Source of the DNA: Terebella lapidaria
Taxonomy: Eukaryota; Annelida; Polychaeta; Terebellida; Terebellidae
Assembly (NCBI GenBank): GCA_949152475.1
Contig: OX424564.1
Span: 34,842,165 to 34,906,164, forward strand
DNA length: 64,000 bases
Reading direction: 5' to 3'
Both the position numbers and the translations under genes were made by a program. The notes under the pieces were generated by a model, which had not been told where the DNA came from, did no database searches, and saw nothing but the letters and a program-made list of their open reading frames with translations. The first letter of the stretch is position 1. Each line of letters starts with the position of its first letter. Of the stretch, positions 54,421 to 64,000 are shown one piece after another.

Positions 54421-55319
54421 TGCTTCGAACAGAAGCGTCCAAAACAAAGGCCGTAAAACAAGAGTGTCGAGATCTTTGGGTAAAGTCGCCACATATATCC
54501 TATGCATGTCTCAGAAAAAACGTCAAAAAACGTAAAAATTCTGTATTTGCCCTAGGGCACATACAGGATACAGGATTTTGGCCCTGAGGGCAAATATAAA
54601 ACTCTGCAATACTGTAATAACACATCAAACAAATTTCCTGTATTTGACCAGTCCAGTTTTGTTGTATAGAGTCCAATAACACATTTGTCATGTAATACAT
54701 ATACATATATTTATCATATGCCAGAATGACAGTCGATGCCTATTCTTCCAATAACAAACTTCTGCCCGGCGGGCTGTAAATTCCACACTTGCCCGGGCAG
54801 CTCCCAGCATACTGTTCCCAGCATCCTCTGCGCAAAAGCCAGCAGTCGACGCTGTCACTCTTGCCCTATAACATTAAAATTTTTAATATTGTATCCTTAC
54901 GCTACCAGTTTACGCAGGTTAGTCCGCGATATATAGACCATGAATTTATCAACTACTGATGCAAATACAGTACGAGAAAGGTAAACTAGAAGAAGGAAAA
55001 CTAGAGAGAAAAAGCCAACATGACGAGAAAACCATATCGATTTTGCCGGTTCCTTGCACTGTGTAACCCTGTGAACCGTCTGCCACAACTCGGCAACACA
55101 CGTGAGCTGTTTGTTTACCCCCCGAAAGTAGCTCCCTATATTTCCCAGAGTTCTATGCGTGTTGTAGCAGAGATGAGATTCGGCGTGAATCTCGAGCGAT
55201 GCAGTGTGAGCTCCCAGTTCAAGAAAACGTCATTATTTTAGGGTAAACAAAAGCACATGGTCGCTCTCCTGGCCCGATTCCGTTATGTATGACGTTTTTT
55301 CCACAAATTTACGTTTTAA
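54421..55319. other. Unassigned sequence
   Basis: Short inverted GCCCTAGGGC and GCCCTGAGGGC motifs at 54550 and 54575, a C-rich stretch at 54770-54800, no supported gene. Confidence 0.4.
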
Positions 55320-55554
55320 GGGGCGTTCTCACTATGCGTTTATTGGATCCAATTATCGTACCCGACAAAAATTGGACATTGAAAACATGTCATCCAACCT
55401 GACTCCCGATTATTTGATCGGATTAGAACATGTTCTCATGTAATCTCAGGCCGTCTGATGTGTGTTAAAATGAACGTTTTAACGTTTTTGTGCAGAAAAT
55501 ATTCATGATATTGGGTGCGATAATTGGATCCAATAAACGCATAGTGAGAGCCCC
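55320..55554. mobile_element. 235-bp MITE
   Basis: Inverted ends GGGGCGTTCTCACTATGCGT and, inverted at right, GGGGCTCTCACTATGCGTTT, pairing through TTGGATCCAATTATCG to about 44 bases. No open frame. A target duplication is not clear, so the superfamily is open. Confidence 0.7.
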
Positions 55555-55899
55555 ACTTTACGCTGATGCTCTCAGAACTCTGAAATGGCCTGTGAATGGG
55601 ATAAATGTGTGAATAAAAGCTGTATTTCTTGCTTATTTCTTTTGAATCGGATATGATTCGGTCATTTGAAATATAATAAAATGTCCCCGACATCCACTGA
55701 CATATGATAAACGTGTTATTGCACAATATGGGGTTTCATGCCCTCGGGCTAAGTCTTTTGCTACAGTCAGAATGTCACATCTTGTCCTTTTGTCTCATTC
55801 GTGTGTCCTTTTGTTTCAGAATGTCCAATTGTCACTTTTGCTTTTTACCTGTGACAAAAATACGTCATGCCTAGCGGATAGATCGTACATCCATAGACC

Positions 55900-58800
55900 T
55901 ACATCATGGTACATCACTGCAGATAGATAGTTCGTGTACCATATGCACAACAATACGGTTATCACATACCATTTCCTTTTGCTACACATGATAGATAGAT
56001 AGTTCTATTGCTTGTACCATTGTCACATACCATTGTCTTTTTGCTACGCATGATAGATTAATAGTTCTTTTGCTAGTACTAATGTCCCATAGCATGGCAG
56101 TTTTGCTGTTAGTTTTTGTGTTTCAATAATACAGATATATCCGTATATATCTGGGAGTATGGATTCCTTGGATTGTTACTGTAGATCCCGAAATTTTGTT
56201 GCCGAAAATAACGAGACAGGCATCTAAAATCATACATTTTTCTCAGTAGAGAGATACTTTCATTGTAATGTCACTTAGCATCAGATATCGTAATGGCGAT
56301 ATGAGAAACGCCATTGCAATAGATTCTATATTATGACCATGTATAGCTTCTTTATTGGGGGAAATATTGCAGTCAGTGTTATAAGACAGAGAAACGTGCG
56401 TGACATTGTGGTAAATTCCTCTACTATCATACAAACCTGGAGTGCATATTTCTCCGTATTATTTACGTTCGTCAGATGGCACCAAAGTATATATGACAAA
56501 TGTACACAATATATTGTACAAATGCTTTATTGACCATCTATCTATCTCCTTTTCACAGAAAATATTTTGAAAAAGAATGTTTATGTTTGGATAAAAAATC
56601 TGAAATTTTTGTACACAAGACACAAGGTGGGAGGTATATACATATGTGAAAATCACGCTTGTATAGTAAAAATTGACGAAAATAAGAAAAAGTCATATAT
56701 TGTTTTGACAAAAACAATATTGGGTTTTCTTCATGTGTTGTAGAACTGAATTATACACATTATGAAGGAAAATCAAATTATTGACACCAATACCCTTGGA
56801 GATGTGTCGAAATGTGTCGAATGGACTTGAAACGGCTGCAGTTTTGAACATAAATGCGTGAAATTTGTGTATGTTTTGCATTATGTCACTATCATGCAGC
56901 AATACAAATTTAGTGAAAATATGTAGAAATTTACAGGAATTATTTAATATTGGCCTATTAAACTGTGACAAAAAGCCATAAAAATGTGGCAAAAGGACAC
57001 GTATTTCTTAAGATTTGAAAAAGTAAATTATTTGTCATTTTTGTCTACAAAAAAACTTGAAACTCTCAGATATGCTAGACTATGTTAGTTTCTATCATAT
57101 TCAAGTTTTGTTTCGAAATTTTGCCCATATTTGGACTTGCAAAGTCAACTTGAAAATTTCGAAACCTCAATTTCAGCAACCATGTCTCCAGGGCATAATA
57201 TTGCCTGCACCTTCTGACAAGACCCAAATATTTTTTGAACTGTTTGTTGTACTATTTTTTGATAGATTCTTTAAAGGGTCATTACCACAAAATTTGGTCC
57301 TGGAAATTGTAAAATTGAAGAAGTTATTGTTTGCAACATTAGGACATGTAGATAGTTTCAACACCGATGCAAGACCCCACCAGTGGAGTTTTAAAGCTAA
57401 TCTTTGTTGTGTGAAATGAATGACACTTAGGCTATAAGCTATTGAAAAAGTTGTTTTGATGATACCTCAATTTTAGTACCTTCAGTACTATCTATCATCA
57501 TGTGACATTATGCCAAAAATACCATCGATCCATATCGCGTTATAGATAGATAGATCAATATTGCATTGTGCATTCGAAACAGAAAATTGTGATCTTTAGT
57601 GAGGATTTATTGGTAACTTTACCCTCAACACCAACAAAATGGGTCATATTTAAACTGACATCATTATTTCATAACAACTAATGCAAAAAAAAAATTTGAT
57701 ATTTTGCTTACTAGTATTTATCAGAGTACAGATGTGCATGTTTTGTATAAGAAAAAAAAAATAGAGAGGCTAGAATGCTAATTTTTTGTATATGTTGTTC
57801 AAGTCAGCGAATTTATCAACATTCTAGTAAAGTTTTGCATTAAAGTTTTTATAATTTTGACATCACAAACTTGCCTTATGGTTCGTTGATAAATAATTAA
57901 AATGCATTAGTTGTTATTAAAAAACACAGTTTATCAAAGTTGGCCATTTTTCAGGTATTCTGGGGGCAAAGTAAAAAAAAAACATTTTTCAATAGCGAAA
58001 AAAATGGCTCAAACAAATAGTGATTTCGGACTACAACACAAATTGTTTCGCAAAAAAATGACGAATAATCTAAATGGCAGCCATGCAAAGACTAGCAATA
58101 CAAAAACAACTGTTCTTGTACATTTTGTTTCGAATGCAGTTACTTTCTTACCTCGCTGATGATCTCGGAGTAAACCATCAAATCAAAGTTATCCGAACCT
58201 ACAACAAGGGGGTCATTTCCGTAAATTCCATGATCACTTACTGCTTCTGTACGTATCTGTGACGTCATAGCCAGTGTCATGCCACCCTACTGAGTAGCCT
58301 ACCTTCAGACAGACGGCTTCTATTAGGGTAGAATGTGGAAGGAGGCGAAAGCGTCTTGTGTGACTCTTACGCGATCTCGGCCGCACTGTGAATAAATTCA
58401 CGAGGTATATCGATCTGGTCCATCAATACAACACAGTAAATTGCGACTATCAAACGAAAAAAAATATAGTTGCAAGTCACCGTGGCAATAATGTGGTGTT
58501 TGCTGCTACCAAATTGATCACTTCCTAAATCACACTTGCATTGTTCTCGCAGGTGAATGGGCGTGCTCGATTTCTGCGCAGGAACTGCCACCGACTCCCA
58601 CCAGAACAGGTTACGAGACAACTGTGCACTCGATTCTGCAGAATTACACCGACGGTGTTACACTTTTCACTCCGTCTCAAAGACGGAGTGAACAGAACTG
58701 TTCATAGGTGGCAGCACTGAAACTATGGCAGAGGCAGCAACAGCACCAACAACTTCATCCTAGATTTTGCAGTTTGGTTTTCACTCGCTTTATATAGTCA

Positions 58801-58910
58801 ACTTGGACTGGTTCTGTTCTCTGAACACCTGTTCTGGTGTTGGGAAATCAAGCTCGCTCATTATGTTAGTTAAACACCTGCCGTCACGCTTGGGTAGTTT
58901 TCTGTATGGT
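55900..58910 (+). repeat. Dispersed repeat S, copy III (least interrupted)
   Basis: Order: AGATAGATAGTTC blocks (55920-56110), TTCGTCAGATGGCACCAAAG (56467 on), AGATATGCTAGACTATGTTA block (57067 on), GATCTTTAGTGAGG (57591), CACAAACTTGCCTTATGGTT, TTTTTCAATAGCG (empty site of the CACTG transposon), GATCTCGGCCG (58373), AGGTGAATGGGCG (58552) and TGTTCATAGGTGGCAGCACT (58693) to about 58905. No shared open frame, so a non-autonomous or structural repeat. Confidence 0.75.
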
Positions 58911-58913
58911 TTA

Positions 58914-59007
58914 AAATAGAGAAACCCATCGAGTAATAGGGAGTCACTCGAGGCTGCCGCCCTCGACCAAGTTGAATAACCCCCTGTTCCTCTGGGTTTC
59001 TCTATTT
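58914..59007. repeat. 94-bp hairpin with 15-bp perfect arms
   Basis: AAATAGAGAAACCCA (58914-58928) pairs exactly with TGGGTTTCTCTATTT (58993-59007). The inner part has further CTCGAGG/CCTCGA pairing. It lies at the end of repeat S copy III and may be a tiny insertion or its terminus. Confidence 0.75.
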
Positions 59008-60485
59008 CAGTTTCCTAAAACGAATTCAGTATAGTTTTCTAAATGGTCGTGTGATTTATGAGCCGGCCGTTCAATTTCAACTGTTTATCAGGGCGATAAA
59101 GTCTGATGCTGCATTCACTCAGACACAGCTACATCTGATAAATATCCTTGTTGTATATTATTAGTCCGAAATGTTTTTATGCTTCTTCTATATCACAGTT
59201 TTTGCTATAATTCTTCTATATATTGTTACAACTCTGTTCACATGTCTATTCACGTTGAGGACCTTTTTCCAAGTGTCCGAATTACATATGGGGGCATTTC
59301 CCAGCCTTGTGGATCATGGGGTTGTGTGATTGGCTGCATGTATGAGCTGATGTCACGCAAAATGAAGAGGATGTGTCTGTGCATATTGTGACATGTCTGT
59401 GCACCTGACGAGAGCATGTGTAACTTCTCTTGTACTGGAGTTGGTGCATGTGTTCGTGAGTGTGTGGGCACATGAAGTGTATTGTTTGATGTGTGGTTAT
59501 GTGTGGTTTTGCGAGTATTGATTGAGTATGGATCGTGTATCGTGCTATGTCATGTAAGAGCATGTGTGCCCGGGGGGGGGGGGGTCATAACAGTCGCTAA
59601 ATATTTTACATAACACCCCTCCGTTAATCTACACCCTCGGGGATTATCCTCCCCGGATCCTATCGTCACAAAAACCTAAAAATATAAAGCTAAATTAGTC
59701 CTCAAAGGTGAAACCCAACACTCACACTCACTCCTCGCAGACAATGAGAAAGCAATGAATGCAATAACAATTCCTAACGTCCGTCAACAGTCACTACGAT
59801 ACATTTGACGAATACAGTCAAGACAGCGAATGATGAAATGATGAGAACATATATCTGGAATGACTCTCCACGACATTCATGCGTGGAATGGAACATTGTT
59901 AAAGTGCATTTTCTGGAAGGCAAATGCTGATTAACATATGTACATTATTTACAGTTACAGGATCGTCATGTCATGTCATGGGGCCGGGCATTTCAGGGTC
60001 GAACAGTCTATTGCTCCCGACCTCGTTTGCTGGCGGGGGTGGCTGAGCCGCTGATGGAGTTGCATGATGGAGTCGAATGATGGAGTGATGGGGTCAAGGA
60101 ATGTAGTGGTGGAGTCGAATGAAGGAGTGATGGGGTCAAACGACCGATTTGAATCGGGGCCTTCTCAAAGAAAATACAATGATCATAAGTCATTCTATTA
60201 CTCCTGCTTGAATATATTTCGCATTGAAGAAATCACAATCACACAATATTCACGGTAATTCTTCAGTCCGATTCTGAACTGCTGGATGCACCCATATGTA
60301 TGACGACCCGATCAATGTGGATCTCGTCGATGACTTTGAACGATAACTTCATGTTATGCTCATAGATATTATATGTATACATGTCTTATAGGGTACGGCT
60401 ATTTTGGCTCATCTGTCAAGGAATATAGGTCTATGTGATGTCCGTTGAAGATATATATGATCAAGAACAAAATTTCGGTTGAATG
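59008..60485. other. Unassigned sequence with a minisatellite
   Basis: No gene. A G run lies at about 59572-59583. At 60054-60145 there are about seven degenerate copies of GATGGAGTCGAATGA/TGATGGGGTCAA (12 to 14 bases). TGTGTG-rich sequence occurs at 59340-59520. Confidence 0.5.
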
Positions 60486-60658
60486 ATCAACAGCGCAATC
60501 AAGCACAAACATTTTGTCATTATCTGAAACATGTTCCATAGCTTCTTTGAGACTGCCCCTTAACCAAAACTGAGCTGAGCTCAGAGGCAATCAACAGCGC
60601 AATCAAGCACAAACATTTTGTCATTATCTGAAACATATTCCATAGCTTCTTTGAGACT
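60486..60658 (+). repeat. 69-bp direct repeat pair
   Basis: 60486-60554 and 60590-60658 match with one difference (ATGTTCC against ATATTCC). The second copy abuts the Gypsy fragment. Confidence 0.85.
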
Positions 60659-62440
60659 CGATGTGGAGACCCAACACATCCCCAGCAAGCCCAGCCAAAA
60701 CTGCAGAATGCTCCCTGTGTCACAAAACAGGTCACTATGCCAATGTGTGCTTGACAACGAAGCACAAACATACAGTACACACAGTCGACACTACATCGAC
60801 GGACGTGGAGGAAGCTGTGGTGATGAAAATTTCTACATCACAAAGCCAGAAACACAAGGAAGTTACAGTTCAGATTGATGACATCAGCTTACCTATGATA
60901 ATCGATACTGGGGCAACTGTGTCATTGATTGACTTCAGTACATACAAACAACACTTCAACCATTGCAACCTATTGCCATATGACATAAAGCCGGCAACTT
61001 TCAACAACAACCATGCAATTGAAACTAAGGGCTACTTCGAAGCAACAGCCACACTTCACTCTCATCAAGTAACTACAAAAATCTATATCACTACAAAATG
61101 ATACTGCATGCTGGGACTTGATCTGCTTGACAAATGACACATGTCAATCGAGCAGGTCTACAACCTGAAGCCCAGCACTTCAGAAGGCATATTCAGTGAG
61201 TTCCCAGAACTCTTCGAAGGTATCGGAACAGCAAAAGGATTCTCGCACAAGTGCGTGATACTTCCTGACTCTGTTCCGGTGGCCCAGAAACAAAGGCCAA
61301 TTCCATTTGCTCTACAACAAGAAGTGAACTAAGAAATCCAGGCTCTACCCGAGAATATCATCATTGAGGAAGTGGAACATTCAGAATGGATGAGCCCTAC
61401 AGTGATTACCAGGAGAAAAAATGGCAAGATTAGAATCTGCATCGATCTGCGACGGGTCAACAAGTGCTCAAAGCCGTATGATACCCATTACCCAACATCG
61501 AGAGCCTGATGACTAGTATACACAGTGCCAAGTATATCACAAAATTGGATATGAATTCCGCATATCACCAGCTGTTACTATATCCAGATGGTGGAGAGCT
61601 GACTACATTCGTGCTTCCAGAAGGTTCGTACAGATTCAAGAAAGCACCATACGGCCTCGCAGATGTTCCAGGAAGCTTCCAGAAGATGATTGACATCATT
61701 TGCGCCGGATGTGACGGAGTGCTGAACTACCTCGATGACATCATCGTGACTGCTGATACAGAAGAAGAACATGATGCTCGCTTGTGAAAAATTGAACTGA
61801 CAAAAAGTTCCATGAATATGGATTAACCCTCAACAAGTAGAAATGCACATACAAGGTACACACACTGAACTGGCTTGGAGCGACAATATCTGAGCATGTA
61901 GCGGAGATGTCCACTGAAAACACAGAAGCCAAATGACAACTAGAGCCGCCACAGAATCTCACAGAACTACGAAGTGAACTTGGACTGTTCCAGTATTTTT
62001 CCAAGTTTGTCACAAACTTTGCATCTCTTGCTGCACCTCTACGTGACCTACTGAAATCCACTGCAATACAACTCACTTGGAGTGAAGTACACCAAGAAGC
62101 ATCCTCAGTGCTAAAGAATACACTCTTGAGTCCAGTCATACTTACCTTCTACAGACCAGAAGCAGATACCTATTGTTACCTGTGAGCATCAACAAAAGGT
62201 CTGGGAGCAGAATTATCCCTAGCCCAGAATGACGAAACGATCCGACCAGTTGCATTCTTCTCACGATCTCTAACAGAAGCTGAGAAGAAGTACAACATTG
62301 GAGAACTAGAAGCACTCACTTGTATCTTTGCAGTGAAGCGATGGGACAGATACTTACAACCCTACTACAACAATCTACAAGTGCTACAATGAAATTCCTG
62401 CGACTGTAAAGCAATGATATTTTGGTCACCGCATGCGAAA
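60659..62440 (+). mobile_element. Old Ty3/Gypsy fragment, broken
   Basis: Parts in order on +: a CCHC zinc knuckle (about 60700), aspartic protease (IIDTGATVSLID, about 60898), reverse transcriptase (about 61400-61790, YLDDIIV) and RNase H (to about 62390). Wording is of the Gypsy group whose pol is often annotated K02A2.6-like in animals. No LTRs, integrase or full gag are seen. It has several breaks and is an old fossil. Confidence 0.85.
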
Positions 62441-62754
62441 TACAGCTTAGAAATAAACCAACACATGAATAGTTTCAACCAGAAAATAACAGTGCTGTTT
62501 AAGCTAAATATAACTGACTGGCAAAGCAGCTGTTATCTCCAGTCTGTTATATAACCACCTAATAATTGTTTTCTTAGAAAGAGAAGGAGGAGGAAGCTTG
62601 ACATACTACATGTAGAAACCTGTTTCTGGTATGTGAAAAGTAAACTGGGGTGAGGGGGTGAATCCCTGTATTAGCATAAGGGGCCGGTCATTATTTACTG
62701 GGTGGGGGGGTTGGATGGTTTTTCCGAGAAATGAGTTTCCAAAGTTTGACCCGC
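62441..62754. other. Unassigned sequence
   Basis: AT-rich, no gene. It is followed by G/C-run sequence. Confidence 0.4.
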
Positions 62755-62853
62755 CCCCCCCCCCCCCCCACCGATATCGAAAACCAATCTATGACCCCCC
62801 CCCCCCCCCCCATCAAGATCCAAAATAAAAGTATGACCCCCCCCCCCCCCCCA
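62755..62853. repeat. Poly-C tracts in tandem
   Basis: Three runs of 15 to 18 C, spaced about 44 bases, each preceded by TATGA or TTTGA and followed by a short unique spacer with GATC or GATATCG. Such G/C runs are prone to slippage and to assembly error. Confidence 0.7.
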
Positions 62854-63239
62854 ATCCCTATTTCTAGTTGTGACTTTTGTCGCAAATGTATGATACTATA
62901 AGGTCAGTAAATATCATGATTTGTGCTCTTCCTGTATCCACCATTCGTTCGCTTCAAGTGTGAATGCCATAACAACAATTATTACTTGTATGCATAGTAT
63001 ATATGGGCACTAGACAGCCCATCGTTTCGGAGCCCACTTGAAACACTCGAGTCCTAGGTCAAAGATCATTCAGTTGATTCCTTGACTCCAAAATATTTGA
63101 TGGAATGGGAAAAATGTATGAAAACCCTTACGGATTTTCACTGGATTTCTACTGGACACCATAGCGAACTCACAAAAATACAAGGCTCTTCCACATATCA
63201 TTGATGAGCAGGGAAGAATTGGTGAATCAGGCCATTCAG
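62854..63239. other. Unassigned sequence
   Basis: No gene or repeat beyond the start of the following duplicated unit. Confidence 0.4.
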
Positions 63240-63603
63240 AACTGGTCTGTGTTGGCTCTATGATGGGCTCATAATGTTCTGCCACCATCCAAATCATGTG
63301 AGTCAGATTCACTATCCGGGTCATCCGAGCCGATTCATGTCTTTTACATGGTGGTTATAGTCCTGAGGTCTTTGGGGAATATCCTCAGTGGGGTCATGTG
63401 TTAACAAAATTTTGAGTGGAAAACTGGTCTGTGTTGGCTCTATGATGGGCTCATAATGTTCTGCCACCATCCAAATCATGTGAGTCAGATTCACTATCCG
63501 GGTCATCCGAGCCGATTCATGTCTTTTACATGGTGGTTATAGTCCTGAGGTCTTTGGGGAATATCCTCAGTGGGGTCATGTGTTAACAAAATTTTGAGTG
63601 GAA
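63240..63603 (+). repeat. 182-bp unit, two identical tandem copies
   Basis: 63240-63421 and 63422-63603 match without a difference by eye; a third unit begins at 63604 (AACCGGTCTGTGG) and departs after about 12 bases. Very recent duplication or assembly artefact. Confidence 0.9.
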
Positions 63604-64000
63604 AACCGGTCTGTGGTTCTGACATAATAGTTCGGGTTCATCGGAAGGGATATGTTGCTCAGGGTGGTATGGACTGGTTGATCCGTGGTTTGTTTGTGAC
63701 AGGACCCTGCTGATCTGGGCTTGCCCTTGCTGGCACCGTGTTCAGCTGTAGTGCTGCTCCGTTAGGTCCAAAGTTGATTCTTGCTGACAATGTTTCAGTA
63801 TGAGTGATGAGCGTTGATTACAGCGTCAGTTACAGTAGGTCAGCATCTGCATGGGTGCAGATGAGGGAAAAAGTCCCCCAAAAATACACCCAAAAAAAAA
63901 ATTCTACGGGAAATTGCATGAATCAAATTATGACATTGAGAGGATTCGCCCAATTTTCTTCCAAAATGGCCGCTGGCGGCCATCTTGGATTTGGGATCTT
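63604..64000. other. Unassigned sequence to window end
   Basis: No gene. An A run lies near 63890 and an AATGGCCGCTGGCGGCCATC palindrome at about 63964-63983. Confidence 0.4.

Noticed and set aside
58367-58621. 84-codon open frame on - in repeat S copy III
   Set aside because: Copies I and II do not keep the frame, so there is no sign of selection on a protein.

Overview
The window is animal nuclear DNA, most likely from a marine invertebrate. It is AT-rich and repeat-dense. It carries a Ty3/Gypsy element with a PNMA-like gag, CR1/L2-like and L1/Tx1-like LINEs, a Helentron, a tRNA-derived SINE, many MITEs and spliceosomal intron signals. I cannot name the phylum from sequence alone. No complete host gene is visible. 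The best host-gene candidate is the 3' end of an unidentified spliced gene on + (26751-29200).

Layout: 1-2515 is GC-rich and holds clusters of a TTCCGCGAA motif; the last cluster lies upstream of a leftward TATA box. 2795-11917 is a very young Ty3/Gypsy element on - with indistinguishable 953-bp LTRs, a 4-bp target duplication, long open gag and pol frames, and an unusual leader containing a pol-derived tract joined to the 3' half of tRNA-Thr(UGU). 13508-17290 is a decayed L1/Tx1-like LINE with two insertions. 17424-18740 and 24080-25425 are two unrelated arrays of about 340-bp units. 19050-21590 is a Helentron remnant (helicase, then endonuclease) followed by a CR1/L2-like LINE fragment.

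26198-31633 contains exon-like sequence with matching splice phases, and a 4.2-kb inverted-repeat structure whose arms enclose the putative last exon. 32800-33480 is a GC-rich coding-like fragment. 34208-40000 is a run of palindromic minisatellite, hairpins and MITEs, one with TTAA duplications.

41046-58910 is built from three copies of one roughly 3-kb dispersed repeat (called S here). Copy I was invaded by a 2.8-kb inverted-repeat DNA transposon (an empty site is visible in copy III) and, at or near its end, by a LINE with an internal tandem duplication. Copy II was invaded by a tandem array rich in nuclear-receptor-like half-sites and contains a perfect 46-bp-arm palindrome. A tRNA-derived SINE with a 13-bp target duplication and a leftward promoter-like GC-rich block lie between the copies.

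60659-62440 is an old broken Ty3/Gypsy fragment. The window ends with poly-C repeats and a fresh 182-bp tandem duplication. The window is therefore mostly a record of nested insertion, duplication and template switching. The items most worth following up are the tRNA/pol leader, the TTCNNNGAA promoter array, the inverted repeat around a gene end, and the transposon with its paralogous empty site. All alignments were made by eye.
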